Part shown: one piece after another, positions 9,397-21,734 of the stretch
Position numbering within the stretch: the stretch's first letter is position 1
How the letters are laid out: the number at the start of each line of letters is the position of its first letter
NCBI GenBank assembly: GCA_013368315.1
Contig: JAACJM010000127.1
Coordinates: 175,131 to 239,130 of the forward strand
Length of the DNA stretch: 64,000 nt
Reading direction: 5' to 3'
DNA from: Tetrapyrgos nigripes
Taxonomy: Eukaryota > Basidiomycota > Agaricomycetes > Agaricales > Campanellaceae
Made by a program: the position numbers and the translations under genes
The notes under the pieces: model-generated
Databases searched by the model: none
Seen by the model: only the letters and a program-made list of their open reading frames with translations
What the model was told of the DNA's origin: nothing

Positions 9397-10960
9397 CCTA
9401 CTATAATCAGGGTGAATCAGAATGACTGGCTGTGACTTTCGTGCGGACTCAACAGAGAAACATGATGCCTTCATTTAGTAAAGCTTAGGAAGATACAAAA
9501 GCTCAAAAGAAAGTTTTTATGGAGAGGAAACTGTCTAAAGATGTTATTTACCTGTCAGTCAGTGTTCCCGGAGTTCTGGTGAGAAATATCAGTCATTTCC
9601 TACCCTCTCCTGGTGGCTGTTTCAAACAGGCGGGAAAGACTTATTGACTCACTTCCCCTGGCCGAAGGTTGCCCTCCCCAAAAATTTTCGAGCCCCTGGT
9701 TCAATACATATGTACTCAGGTTTACGAGGCCGAATGAAATGAGGCTGAGTTTCTTACACTCTCTTTCCGCGTGTGGCTATGTTTAAGTGTTCCTGATTTT
9801 ACCCGTCCGCTTCATTCCGCGTAATCTTCCATGTGATTTTCGTTTTATTTGTTGTTGCTTTTCTTCTGCTTTGTTTTGCTTCCATACATATGTCATTTGT
9901 TTGTTCAGAGGCTGTAGGCAAACAACCTGTTTTTGCTTTCTCCTCTTTCTCTTCCCTCTTCACTTTCTGATTTTAGACTTTGCCCTTGCTTTTTATTCTT
10001 GAATCACAGCATTTGCGACTGTGAGACTATTTTTGCCAGGTTTCTTCCTCACTTAGTGCCTCTATGTCTTCCGGTCCGACTGTGCCTACTCCTTCCTGCC
10101 ATTCTTGAATCAAGCTTACATCTTTCCACTACTGACAAAGTCTGTTCTACCTTTGACTTTTCTACATGGACTTTTTGTACATGGGTTCTTCAAGTATTTG
10201 GATGAGAAAGGTGGGCTTTGTTATCATAACATATGTTAACTTTCTTGTATTTTCCCTTTCTGTTTCCATTTCCTTCATGTTCTTCCATTTAGATTTTTGT
10301 TTTGAAATGATTGCTGATGAAGTCTCTCATTTCTATAGTCTGTTTCCACATTCTGTATCTCAAAACATGAAAAATTTCCTTCCGAACTCAAAAATCTGTT
10401 CAATGAGATAGATGCGTTTGACAGCTGAATAGGTTTTGATGAGTGGAGATGGCCTCATACCTGCCACGCGTAGCATTGGCCCATACCCCTTTATACTAAG
10501 CAGTAGACAGTGATACCGCCTATTGAGATTCCATTGGTTCCAAGTTGCCCCAGGACTGAGGACCGCAGGACATTTCATGGGACACAGGACTCTACCTGCA
10601 CAGGACAGATGGAAAACACGGGATAGCTGGTGATGAAGTGCAGGGGAGCTGCTTGGGGCATGTTCTCCCCCTCAGACTCAAGACCGTTTCGAGTTCTGGT
10701 TAACAACTTTCTGACCATGGCATAATGGGAATGAAATCATTATCAATCAGCCTTTGAGAAGAGAGAATTCCTCTATTGACTGGTCCTGCGATATGTCCAG
10801 ACACTCTTGCATCAAAATATCCTGACACATGCTGTCTGCTTTGGCTGGAGATATCCGACCACTCACGTGGCCAGGGATATCCAAACCCCATGCCGTGATT
10901 TCCCTTTTTGCTCCCTGCTCAAAACCTTGTTCCCTCTTGTTCCCCAGGTTTATAATCCCT
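9397..10960. other. T-rich non-coding stretch
   Basis: Long pyrimidine-biased plus strand with frames rich in Phe, Leu, Ser and Cys (9787-10411), typical of biased non-coding DNA rather than genes. No motif, promoter or repeat boundary was recognised. Confidence 0.35.
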
Positions 10961-10969
10961 GTACTGGCT

Positions 10970-11271
10970 CGGTTTATGCTACAACAATTCTTTCTTGTTG
11001 TGAATACAGCTCACATTGGATGCTTTTTGCGCTTTGTGGTGTTTGACGGCACATTTTGGCATCACCAGATATGTTTCCAAGCTTTCCTTTTTAGATAATC
11101 TGTGTATTCTGGTACAACAAAAAATGCCCCCAGCATTATAATCGGTTCGTGCTACAACAGTTCTTTCTTGTGGTGAGTACAGTCCACATTGGGACGGTAC
11201 TGACTAGCTGTTGTTGCTTTTTGCGTTTCTCAGTGTTACCAGATGTATTTCCAAGCTTTCCTTTTTAGATT
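10970..11271 (+). repeat. Tandem duplication, about 173-bp period
   Basis: The block TGCTACAACA(A/G)TTCTTTCTTG ... CCAAGCTTTCCTTTTTAGAT occurs at about 10970-11096 and again at about 11143-11271. Both copies are followed by a variant of ATTC(T/C)GGTACAA. The copies have diverged by substitutions and small insertions. Non-coding. Confidence 0.7.
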
Positions 11272-11816
11272 GAAAATCCACACATTCCGGTACAAAAAAA
11301 GATATACTTATGCGTTTACTACTGGTACAAACACTTTTCCATAGATTTGATTAGCTACCATGTTCTCCAGCACTCCAGTGTGTACCCAGAAGCCAGTTCC
11401 TGATATTCAACTATGGCTGAAAATCATATCCTGTTTCTGCCTACCATGTGATATCTGCTTGAGTATATGATGCTCAGCTCAATAAATACAAAAAATAACG
11501 AACTGTCCATCGCCAAAAATGCTGATTGTCACTATTGTACCAGGATGACAAAAGCACAAGTGTATATATGGACAGAAACTGCCATGCAGTCGGTGTTGAT
11601 TTCAAAACTCAGTTGTACTACTAAATTTGAGGAGAGCTTGTTAGTGTAACATACTTTGTACTAATCACCCTGTTTGACCTAAAAAGAGCAAATGAAGAAT
11701 GAGGCCATTGTTGCAAGAGGGAAACTCATGAGTGCCCACCTGATATGACATAATGTATCTCTTTACCATGTTGTTCGGATTTTCACCTCAGGGTCATACC
11801 CCTTTCCCTTCCCTCC

Positions 11817-14160
11817 ATGTCTTCAAGACAGACACGGAAACGCCCTCAAAATGCTTATTGTGAACACATTGACCTCGAGGATGATATTGAGGTCGTCCAT
11901 GCCCACACCTCCCAACTCAACACCTGTGGTCATGCTCTTGAAACCCTCCCCATCTCCTCAAAGAAGCCATACAACTTGGATTGTGGGTGACTCTTGGACT
12001 CCTCATGACAATGAAGACTTTGCTCTTGAAGCGTCTGATGATTGGATTGGTGTTGCTGTCAACTCTGAGGTGTTTGATCAACCTGAAGCCTACCAAGTTG
12101 AAGCTCCCCAAAAGTGGTACAGACATTCAAAGCATTTGGTATGCATGAAAACTCTTTAATTTGTATCTTACTTTGACCAACCTTTATTTCTAGCGTTATG
12201 CCAATATGGTATGGAAAGATTTGGACTGTCAACAGTACCTAGATGAGTGAGGAGAGGCTCAGTTGCAGGAAGGGTGTTCGGATTGGTGAGCTAGACAGAT
12301 AGAAGAGCCAGGGCTTCCAGAGTACAGGTGTCAAGATTGCCTCCTCCTAGATTTGACATGTGCATCCTGTATTGTATGATGGCACCGCCTAAATCCACTC
12401 CACAAGATACAGGTATGTAATTACCAGTCTGTTTTGCTGTCTTTGAACTTGTCTTTCTCTTATCAGCACTGGGACAGCACTATGTTTGTTTCGACTTCCT
12501 TAGCCAAGCTCAGTCTGGCTGTGCAGCTTAACCACCTAAGCATGCAGTGTATGTGTCCAAAGCCTTGTCACCAAGCAATGTGTGTCTTCAATGTCAATGG
12601 GATCCATGAGGTCAATTTCCTGTATTGCAATTGTGCCAAACTTGTGCCTAGCCATATCCAATTGATGCGACACAGCTTTTACCCATCTACCCAAGATACC
12701 CTGAGGACTTGCTCTACTTTCTGTCTTCTCCATGTCCTCCACTGCCTCACATTGACTTCCAAAGGATCAAACTATGAATTCTACAAGACGCTGAAGATGT
12801 TGAGTGACAATACCGGACTTACAAAACTGCCATCATGCTACAGTGCTCTTCAGTGCATGACACTACAATGGAGGCACCTCAAACTTTTGAAGGGAGGTGG
12901 GTGGGCTCATGATGCTGACCCTGACCACGTGGTCAACACTCCTTGTGGTGCATTAGCCATCCTCTGCCCATCTTGCTTGTGGCCAGGGATCAACCTTCCT
13001 CCTAACTTTGAGACAGCACCACCAGAGTTGCAGTAAGTGATTATTTGGTCAAATTGATTCTTCTTTTTCTAATTCAATATCTGTTTAGATTCCTTTACCA
13101 TGTCATCATTGTCCTAGATGCCAATTTCTGTCTCAAGAATCAACTTGTGTCATCTTTTTCTTGAGACCCTGGGCTAGGCATAGGAAAGGCATATTTTGTG
13201 CCATGGGAGCCATACGAGGAGCATATCTGCACCCTTATCCATGAGGATGACATGAGTAGCAACTGATTGCATGTACAGTCTATCTCTTGTTCTGTGTCAG
13301 AAACCCTTGTCTCAGCCACCTTCAGCACATGCCATACCCATGCAATCCTTCATATTTCCATATCTGTCATTCTTACATCATTCACTGCCTAAGCCCAGAA
13401 ACCCTCAGAGAGTTTTTTTGATCATACCTATTCTATTTCTGTTTCATTTATTATGTCGGTCATTCATTCTGTTCATCGCTCCACATCTATATTTGTTGTT
13501 TAACATTTGATTTGTTTATTCTATTTACCATTTGGGACTTGTGATTGTTTAGTATATTAGCTATAGGAGCATCATAGTTAGTTGCAGAGTCTTGATACAG
13601 GAGTTGGTTTCACTACTTGTATATAGGTAGTGTTTTCCTGTACTCAAGCCTTAGAATTGATCTTGTTGCTGTTTCCTCTCATTCTTCTCTGCTTGTTCTG
13701 CATTGTGAATCAAGGAATACATGCACTACACTTGTGCGCGGCGAATCTAGTTGGATGACTCTCTCAGGAGTCACAGTTGTCTTGTATCCTTTACAAGGAT
13801 TCTTGTTCTACATTCATCATCCATTGTTCCTTGTTGTCATCTCAGTTACTGTACAGGTGTGTAGATTGATCCGCCAGCAGCTTGGATCGTTGGTCTCGTA
13901 GACTTAGGGTTAGTGGGTGAGTAGTGTCACTCCCTCTCGCCAAAGCCACCCCTAGGTTCCAGACTCCTCCTGGGGCATTCTCCCCTCATTAATGAGCCCA
14001 TTCAGCATCAAGAGACTAGCCCAGCTCAAGGGTTCATGACATTCTGCTACTCATATGTCTTCAACAGATCAGTACATGTGTTGGTTTTGCTGCTCTCGCA
14101 AAAGCAGCAACCAAATTTAGCCATGGCCTATGATACACTGGTGTTTGTTCAGCCTCCTGC
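11817..14160 (+). pseudogene. KDZ-superfamily transposase pseudogene, split by a solo LTR
   Basis: KDZ (Kyakuja-Dileera-Zisupton) elements are DNA transposons expanded in mushrooms. Here ATG 11817 opens SSRQTRKRPQNAYCEHIDLEDD, typical of the N-terminus. The CxC2 cluster YRCQDC...TCASCIV...WHRLNPLHKIQ lies at 12322-12412. Exon 12467-13032 carries the conserved core, including KGSNYEFYKTLKMLSDNTG and QWRHLKLLKGGG...PGINLP. An exon from 13089 has the catalytic-type LDANF (Asp codon 13117-13119) and DPGLGIGKAYFV. The frame resumes after the LTR at 14042 with STCVGFAALAKAATKFSHGL. Introns at about 12413-12466 and 13033-13088 are well formed. It has a frameshift near 11.97 kb and several TGA stops (for example 13162-13164), and nothing KDZ-like follows 14160. 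Confidence 0.9.
13295..14041 (-). mobile_element. Solo LTR, 747 bp, with 5-bp target duplication
   Basis: Read on the minus strand the LTR starts TGTCATGAACCC (at 14041) and ends TTTCTGACA (at 13295), with TG...CA termini. TTCTG flanks both sides (13290-13294 and 14042-14046), a 5-bp duplication usual for Ty3/gypsy integrases. No internal region remains, so LTR-LTR recombination has removed it. A close copy in the opposite orientation lies at 34290-35026. The insertion sits inside the coding sequence of the KDZ pseudogene. Confidence 0.93.
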
Positions 14161-15442
14161 AGTCAGTCAGATATTGAACCTATGAATCATCTAGCTTGTC
14201 CACTAGAATGACTCACAAATGGGTACCCTTTAAGACGAAAGCTTTCATTTAGTTTAATCTCAAGAGTTTTACCATAAACACAGTTGGTAACATGCTGATT
14301 GAAGCACACTTGGACTTTACTATCCTTTGTTTGGATATGGTCACTATACAAAACAGTTCATTTACCAGATTTCTGACTTCGTTTTACTACTCAGACAAGA
14401 ACTATCTCGTCTGGACTGTGATTGATGATGTGTTCAGCATGTACTTACAATCCCTGACTCCTACTAACATTCAGCGATTACCTATGAACTGTGTACAGAC
14501 TCAGAGGCTTGATGGACCATAGTAAACTACTATATAGTACTTAGCTAATCGTGTGGCTGAATATAAAAGCACACTTCGATTACCTTATCATACAACAACT
14601 GCTTGTAACTGCCTTCGTACAGATACAGTGCAACAGCAATATGAGTATTGTTCCTGTGGAAAGTAGTTGTCTACAGTTCATCTTCAGTGGGAGGCGTCAT
14701 ACCCCTTGAGCTGCTTAACTTCGTTTTCTCAGTGCTCAGTCTTTACATACCAAATGTTCCACTTGTTGTATAGTGCTGTACTTGCAGAGGTGTGTTTGTA
14801 TAGTTGCTTGTTGTATTGTGCAGTACCTTGCAGAGGCATACTAAGTCTTCTTCGTTTCCAAGCCAGTTTTGTTTTCACCTTTGTCTTGTACTTAGTTTGC
14901 CTTCAGAGGTAGCTGCACTTATTCAAGCAGTGTATTACCATCCACTTCTGCCCATCCCCAGTTTCGTTTCATGTATTTGTTGGTGTATCACCACAGGGCA
15001 CCCATATATCCTCTCTCCCCCATCTGTAATCATCTTCCTCATCTTCTACCCATTCTCCACCACTTTCTGATCCTACCCGTCACCTACCCTTTACATTCTT
15101 TTACCCTTCATCCCCCATCTGAACTAGTCTTCGCCCAGTTGAAGTGCTACTCCATCTCATCTTCACTTCGATTATACTTCTTTTACTTCTTCTTTGAAGA
15201 TTTGGTTTCTCTAGATCTACTGTGAGAGCTTTAGCATCTCCCTACCTCTGAACTAAACACCTCGTCTTGAGTGGAAGATAGTTGTTGGTTGAGTCATTCT
15301 CCTTCAACCCCATGCTTGGCATCTCACCACGATTGTGGCATCACTCGTAAGTTTCCGCTGTTTCGTTTCTATGTACTTTTGAGTACTGAACTCTCTTGTT
15401 TTTTTTTCTCTTCAGCCTAGCATTCCTAAATTCTTGTGTCTG
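14161..15442. other. Non-coding stretch, probably dead mobile DNA
   Basis: No further KDZ similarity after 14160. Frames at 14667-15225 are pyrimidine-biased (Leu, Ser, Phe, Cys) and unsupported. A TATAAAAGC is present near 14563 on the plus strand without a recognisable gene downstream. Confidence 0.35.
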
Positions 15443-15908
15443 ATGAGCAAGTCCATTCCCATGGCCGAAGAACGTGCTAAGGCTGACAAGAAGAAGAGCA
15501 AAGGCAAGCAAAAGGCCAAGGACCAGGATCAGGGTGTGATGCGTGTCATCTGTCCTGCCCCCTCACTGGTATGTTCTCCCTTTATCTTTTCCTTTTGAAC
15601 TTTTTGCTGACGCTTATCCACTAGCTGGAGACTCCCAAACCCAAATATGTATATCAGCCATTCCAGGGGGTTTGTCAGCCTCTGTCATGTCAATACTGCC
15701 TTCCTTCCCCTCCACTCTTCCAGCATTGCCAGTTACTGCTCCCACCAATCCTCTCTTTCTCCCAGATTCGGATATGGAGGACATGGTAAGTCTTGTTTTT
15801 TTATTCCCTTTTTCCTTACTTTTTCTCAGCCTCTGTCTTGTAGAGTGTACCAGCGACCTTGACATGGACTCACTGAAGAATTTGGTTAGAGTTAGATTGA
15901 TACATTGA
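15443..15908 (+). CDS. Small three-exon hypothetical gene or fragment
   Basis: ATG 15443 opens a Lys-rich start (MSKSIPMAEERAKADKKKSK), with a donor GTATGT at 15569. Exon 2 is 15625-15785 (LETPKPKYVYQPFQ..., then NPLFLPDSDMEDM), with donor GTAAGT at 15786, and exon 3 starts at 15844 (ECTSDLDMDSLKNL). Exon 2 is only in frame with exon 3 if a 1-nt change in the G-run near 15667 is assumed. No family recognised. It may be the start of a gene cut off by the neighbouring retroelement. Confidence 0.35.
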
Positions 15909-16099
15909 TACACTGCTCCAACTAGTACCTAAAGACTTTTATATCGAGCCCAATGTGTGAGTTACAACAGCATGACCACTAAGCAATCAGGCCCATTGAA
16001 GTTCACATTGGGTTGCTCTGTTCTGACCACACCTGCAGGGTGCAGTGAGCTCAAAAACTGCTCTTTGTTGACTCACTCGCCATCTACCATTCACCATGG

Positions 16100-17794
16100 C
16101 ATAAAAGTTTTGTGTGCTGAATACATAATTCCTCCAGGAAAACATAAGAATCAAGCCAGCATCTCTTGGTCGTAGATTTCGTAATTGCGTTCAGCTGACT
16201 GCATGGATGCTGAACGAAATGCTACTGGGTGCCAAAGACCGTCTTCCAACATCTGCATTAGAGCTCCCCCTGTTGCGAAGCCCGAAGTGTCTACTTCGAC
16301 TCAGGTAGGACGATCTGGTGACCAGAGTGTAAGAATGAGCGCAGACGTGAAGGCTGCTTGAAGGGAGTCAAAGGCTTCATGTTGGTGAGCTCCCCAATTA
16401 AACAAGATGTCTTTACGAGTGAGGTCGTTCAGAGGCTGAGCAGTTTTAGCAAAGTTCTCTATGAATTGTCAGTAGAAATTTGCAAAACCCAAGAACACCC
16501 GAATGTCGTGGACATTGCAGGGAACTGGCCAGTGCTGTACTGCTGCCACCTTCACTGGGTCTATGCGAACTTGCCCCTCCCAGATAATCAGCCCCAGATA
16601 TTCTATCTCTTCTCGTTCAAACTCACATTTTTCTGGCCTCAGATACAGATCATTCCTTTTCAACCTGGCTAGCACTTCCCGAACCACTTCTCGGTGTTCT
16701 TCCAGAGTCCCACTGAAGATCAGGATGTCATCCAGATAAACTGCTACCTTGCCTGCTGCGATCAAGTCTGAGAAGATGGAGTTCATGAGGCCTTGGAAAG
16801 TAGCTGGCGAGTTTGTCAATCTGAAGAACATGACGGTAGGTTCGAAAAGTCCTCGGTTGGTTGCAGATGCTGCCTTCCACTCATTCCCCTGTTTGATCCA
16901 GACATTGTTGTAACCCCAACGTACATCAAACTTGGTGAAGTACTTGGCACCTTGAAGGCAGCTGACTATGTTGGCAATGAGGGGAAGAGAGTAGTGGTTC
17001 TTAATAGTGTACTCGTTTAGGTGTCGGTAATCCTGAACAAACTGAAGTTTCCTGTCTTTCTTCTTCACAAAGAAGACTGGAGAGGACAGAGGGGATTTGG
17101 AGGGTCAGATATATCCCTTGCGTACATTTTTGCCAAGGAATTGATCAAGTTCCTGCTGTTCATTGATGAACATCAGGTAGATCTTGGTTTGTAGGGTAGC
17201 GGGTGCTCCAGGTACCAGTTCAATAGCATGATCCCAAGGTTTGTGTGCAGGGAGGCGTTCCGACTCAGCTTCAGAGAAGACCTGTGAATAATCCCGATAT
17301 TGAGGAGGGACTATCTCCTCAAACAACTGTTTCAGTTTCCTCTGGTTTGCCTCTTCAGCCAGCTGCTGTGAGTAAGTGAACCCTGCAGCACACCAGACTT
17401 CTTCTCCAGTGTCAGCAAGGATCCCTGCTTTCTTCCAGGAGTGCCTTGTAGCCCGATTAGCACAAATGTGATATACTTGGGGTTCCTCCTCCTCTTCTGT
17501 TGCCAGATCCGGGGGTTGGTCTATGGGTGCATGTGTTCCCTGAGGAATTGACTGGGTTGGTTCAGATTCTGCGCCTTCCAGGATGACATTTCCCCTTGGG
17601 GTTGGTCCAAAATTGGTAGCAATGAACTGATCCTGATCGGGGACCTCTTCCACTGATGGGGGCGGTGCTACAGGGATTTGCAGCCGGCCACCCGTCCAGT
17701 CGATCTGTGGGTTCATCTTACGCAGCCAGGGAAGACCCAGGCACCCGTAGTTGTAACTGCCATGCATAGTATATAGGCAGTACTCACACAACAC
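16100..17794 (-). pseudogene. Ty3/gypsy pol fragment (protease tail, RT, RNase H), 5'-truncated
   Basis: On the minus strand the frame begins in the end of the protease (LGLPWLRKMNPQIDW, near 17.7 kb), lacking the DSG active site, so the 5' part is lost. A linker with Glu-rich sequence leads into RT: FFVKKKDRKL, RWGYNNVWIKQGNEWKAA, NRGLFEPTVMFF, the YLDD catalytic motif (VAVYLDDILIF), and FLGFANFY near 16470. RNase H follows (VEVDTSGFATGG, NYEIYDQEMLA) and fades near 16.1 kb. In-frame TGA stops occur at 17105-17107, 16469-16471 and near 16310. All three sit where related elements have Arg. No LTR is seen. The plus-strand element starting near 17.9 kb may have displaced its 5' half. Confidence 0.92.
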
Positions 17795-18059
17795 AATGCG
17801 TAGTCAACAGTCCTTCCTCACTTTGGGTGAGCATATGATGCATTGTATGGCTATTTTCATACCATGCATTGTGTGCACAATATTCTACTATACCACGCAT
17901 GGTATACCTTAAGTGGATATGGCAAGTTTTTCCCACAGCTGGTAATTTACTTCCCCCCTTTCTTCTCCCACCATTCCGTCTGCTGAAGGACCATCCGTAG
18001 CCCCTCGTCGTCCTCCTACACCTCCCTCCCCAAATCCGTCAGATCCAAACGACTCAATC
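17795..18059. other. Junction between two retroelements; imperfect hairpins
   Basis: Contains repeated TGCATTGTATGG / CATACCATGCA and related TGCAT-containing pieces (17760-17905) that can fold back on each other. I could not find the 5' LTR of the downstream element here. Possibly leader sequence of that element. Confidence 0.4.
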
Positions 18060-19124
18060 ATGGCTGATACACCTCCTATTGGATCGAATAGCACTTCCGA
18101 ACGAGGAAGAAAACCTGACGCCTTCAATGGGGAACGCAGCGAGGCAAAACGATGGCTGGCCTTGTTTAACAACTATCTGCGCATGAATAAAAGCAAGTAT
18201 CCCACTGAGGAAAGTCAGGTCTCGTTATTCCTATCATTCTTTATGGGAGAAAAAGGAGGAGATTGGGCAATGCAACGATTAACTGAATGAGATGAAGACA
18301 AAGAAGACAAAGAATTGGAAGAGACACCAGAGAAACGTAGATGGACCACTCTAAAACAGATACGTGACAGGTTCAAAAGGGACTTTAAAGCTCTTTCTTC
18401 GGACGACGTGGCAAGAACGAAGATCAAGTTTGCTAGGATGAAAGGGACAGATATCAGCAGCTACAACAGCATCTTCGATACATATGGAGAGGAGTCCGAC
18501 TTTGGAGAGACAGCACTGTTGGAATTCTATCAGGATGGACTACCGCCTAAACTCCGAGAGGCAGTCGGAAGGACATATCCAAAGTGGGATGACTTCGATG
18601 AATATAAAGAAAGGGCTGTAGAACTTCATTTAGAATGGTTGAAGGAACGGGAAAGGCAAGGACATTGGAAAACTCCTTCAATGTCAAGGAGTAACCCAGG
18701 TCTGTCTCAGGGAAGAACGGTAGCAAGCATCAATGCGCTTATGAATATGGGACCAGGTGCTAACTCGTCCTTTACTCCATTACCCAAACTGACACCTGAT
18801 GAAAGAGACCGACTCCGAAAACTAGGAGCGTGCTTCGCATGTAGACAACCTGGACACATGAGCAATGAATGCCCAACGTTCCCAAAACCATCATCTCAAA
18901 ACGTTCCCCGAACCTTCTCTCCTTGTGCTGTTCGAACAGCTGAGATCGCAACTACATCTTCACCGTCTCATTCGCCACCAGTAACGGTAGCTCAGACATC
19001 TTCATCTCGAAATGTGATCAAGGATATTTCTGACATGGTTAACAAGGTTAAGGGATTGGAAGGGGAAGATAAGGAACAAGCAGCCGTCTATTTAAAGGAC
19101 ATTATGTCCAAATTGGATTTTTGA
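18060..19124 (+). pseudogene. Gag of the chromodomain Ty3/gypsy element
   Basis: ATG 18060 opens one frame to the TGA-stop-interrupted point at 18288-18290 and continues in the same frame to 19124. The capsid-like region includes DAFNGERSEAKRWLALFNNY and WAMQRL. The nucleocapsid knuckle CFACRQPGHMSNEC (CCHC pattern) lies near 18833-18874. The tail is Ser/Thr-rich and ends in a short charged segment (DISDMVNKVKGLEGEDKEQA). Gag packages the element RNA into virus-like particles. A single stop breaks an otherwise full-length protein of about 354 codons. Confidence 0.88.
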
Positions 19125-19195
19125 ATCGCTCCTCTGCTACGTCGTCAGTAGGAGTTGAACAGTACACCGGACAATTAAAGAACAATTGATATAGT

Positions 19196-19858
19196 GTGTT
19201 ATACCCCTCCAGTGAGCGAATCTTTCCTTCAGAGCTAAGAATGTCGGCAATCACTCGTAACCGGCAGGTACCATCAATCATGCTCAAAACTGAATTAATC
19301 GGCAAGGTTACTGGCAGAAAAATCGACGCAAATGCCCTAATAGACAGCGGTGCAGAAGGCATAATTATCAATAGCCGGTTCACACAAGAAAATCAACTTA
19401 CCCTCCTTCCTATCAAAAACCTGTTCCCAGTACAAAACGTTGACGGTTCCGAAAACACTATGGGATGGGTACGAAAATACACCATTCAGAATCTCCATAT
19501 CTACTCCCAAGACAACAGAGCATATCACGAGGAAAAAGCCGAATTCTACGTAACAGACATCGGAGATCACGATATAATCCTCGGTACCAACTGGCTGGAA
19601 GAACACAACCCAGAAATAGATTGGTCATTCTCACGAATAGATATGATCAGGTGTCCGGAAACGTGTATCGTAGCAAACCCCCCCATTCTCCATTTAAAAA
19701 CTAAAACGAAACCCTCGAAACCAACGGTCGCCGAACCACGGACCCACCATAAGGATTACCAAGTCAGATGGTTGGAACTGATTGGACGATTCAAACCAGT
19801 TGCTCAACCAAAAGTCGCAGGGCGACGCCGTCGGATTCCTATTCAATCCTTCCATTGA
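19196..19858 (+). pseudogene. Aspartic protease domain of the Ty3/gypsy element
   Basis: The frame carries the retropepsin-type active site ALIDSGAEGIIIN near 19330-19370 and the later DIILGTNWLEEHNPEIDW near 19567-19622. It lies in a different frame from gag and from RT. The gag-PR gap of about 70 nt and the PR-RT frame change at about 19.86-19.97 kb could include a natural frameshift, but more likely reflect indels. The protease would mature Gag and Pol. Confidence 0.85.
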
Positions 19859-19967
19859 AGTTCGGAGGCAACGGCGATCTTTACCGAAGACAGTCATGGG
19901 AGAGATACAATCCCAGAAGAGTGGGAACGAAACGTGATGGAAGAATTGTTTAGGGACGAGGAAAAAA

Positions 19968-21681
19968 CCTGAATATCTGCGCGGGATTCACAAAGGCACA
20001 AGAGCTTGCAGAGGCAGCTCAGAACGTCGAAACCGACATACCTCTTAAAGATAAGATTCCTTTGCAATATCATCAATTTCTACAAGTCTTTGACAAACAA
20101 ACCTCAGAACGATTACTGAGACGTGGCGAATGGGATCATGCCATCGAACTAAAACCGGACTTTGAACCATGACCCTGCAAAACGTATCCTTTATCCCCAA
20201 ATGAACAAAAGGAACTCGACGAATTCATCAAAGAGAACTTAGAGAAGGAATACATAAGGCCGTCAAAATCTCCTATGGCAAGTCCCTTCTTCTTTGTAAA
20301 AAAGAAAGACGGAAAACTACGTCCAGTACAGGACTATCGTGCCTTAAACAGAGGGACTATCAAAAACGAATACCCCCTACCGCTCATATCGGAACTCGTA
20401 GACAAACTGAAGGGGGCACAGATATTTTCCAAAATCGACCTCAGATGGGGATATAACAACGTACGCATAAAGGAAGGAGATGAATGGAAAGCGGCGTTTA
20501 AGACCAACCGAGGTCTTTTCGAACCAACAGTGATGTTCTTCGGTCTTATGAATTCTCCAGCCACATTCCAAGCGATGATGAACACTCTTTTCAAGGACCT
20601 GATCGACTCCGGAAAAGTCGTGATTTACATGGACGACATTTTAATATTCACAGAATCACTAGAAGAACATCGATACATGGTAAAACAAGTACTTGCACGA
20701 CTTCAGGAGAACGATTTGTACGCTAAACCGGAAAAATGCACTTTCGAAACCAATTCGGTAGAGTTCCTAGGCCTCATCGTTTCACACAATACATTAGCGA
20801 TGGACCTGGTCAAAGTCGAAGGCGTAACCAAATGGCTGACCCCACGTAATGTTAAGGACGTACAGTCATTCCTGGGCTTCGGAAACTTCTATTGTCGTTT
20901 CATACATGATTTCTCAAAAATTGCACGACCACTGTTCGATCTGACAAAGAAGGATCACCCATGGAAATGGTCAGATGAAACTGAAAGAGCCTTTCAGGCA
21001 CTCAAAGATATGTTCATGTCTTCTCCAGTCCTCCTTATGCCCGATCATTCTAAACCGTACCAAGTAGAAGTTGACGCGTCAGATTACGCTACAGGAGGTA
21101 TCTTACAGCAACAAGGACCGGACAATAAATGGCATCCCATAGCATATCTATCGAAAGCTTTGTCCGAAACCGAGCAGAACTACGACATTCACGATAAAGA
21201 ACTGTTGGCAATCATACGCAGACTAGAAGCCTGGTGACACTACCTCAAAGGCGGGCCATATACTATCGAAATCTTAACCGATCACGACAACCTCAGATAC
21301 TTCACTACCGCTCAGAAACTCAGCCGATGACAAGCAAGAATGGCCTTGTTCCTAACTAGATTTGACTTCACGCTCACTCACAAACCCGGAAGCCTTAACC
21401 GGAGTGACCCGCTCTCTCAAAGACCAGACCATAAAGAGGGAATCGAGAATGACAACAAGGATAGGGTCTTGTTAGACCCCAAATTCTTCATGATCCGAGC
21501 AACGAGGCCAGGAACAGTAATCGCAATCGGAGATACAGAATTGAGAAGACGGATTAAAGATTGCCCAAAGAAGAATGCCGAAGTTGTGAGTGCGTTACAA
21601 ACTATTTTTAACAACGGACCATGGGCGTTGGCAAAAAACTTGCAGGAATGGAATTATGAAGATGGAATCATCCTGTTCTGA
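19968..21681 (+). pseudogene. Reverse transcriptase and RNase H of the Ty3/gypsy element
   Basis: The pre-RT segment (AGFTKAQELAEAA, WDHAIELKP) leads to RT with FFFVKKKDGKLRPVQDYR, RWGYNNVRIKEGDEWKAAF, NRGLFEPTVMFFG, and the intact catalytic YMDD (VVIYMDDILIF, near 20620-20650). FLGFGNFYCRFI and RNase H motifs (VEVDASDYATGG, NYDIHDKELLAI, HDNLRYF) follow. In-frame TGA stops are at 20170-20172, 21235-21237 (EAW-stop-HYL), 21328-21330 (LSR-stop-QARM) and 21679-21681 (LF-stop-GKIY). In the last three, relatives have Arg, which fits CGA to TGA. Confidence 0.92.
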
Positions 21682-21734
21682 GGAAAGATCTACATCCCAA
21701 ACGACCAACAGCTCAGGCAAGATATTGTGAAAAT

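Noticed and set aside
9787..10411. Several overlapping Phe/Leu/Cys-rich plus-strand frames, possibly membrane proteins
   Set aside because: Composition follows the T-rich DNA; no start context, intron structure or motif supports a gene.
15614..15913. Minus-strand frame of 99 codons
   Set aside because: It is antisense to the plus-strand exons at 15625-15785 and 15844-15908, which have splice signals.
16358..17020. Plus-strand frames across the first gypsy pol
   Set aside because: Antisense shadows of the RT and RNase H domains on the minus strand.
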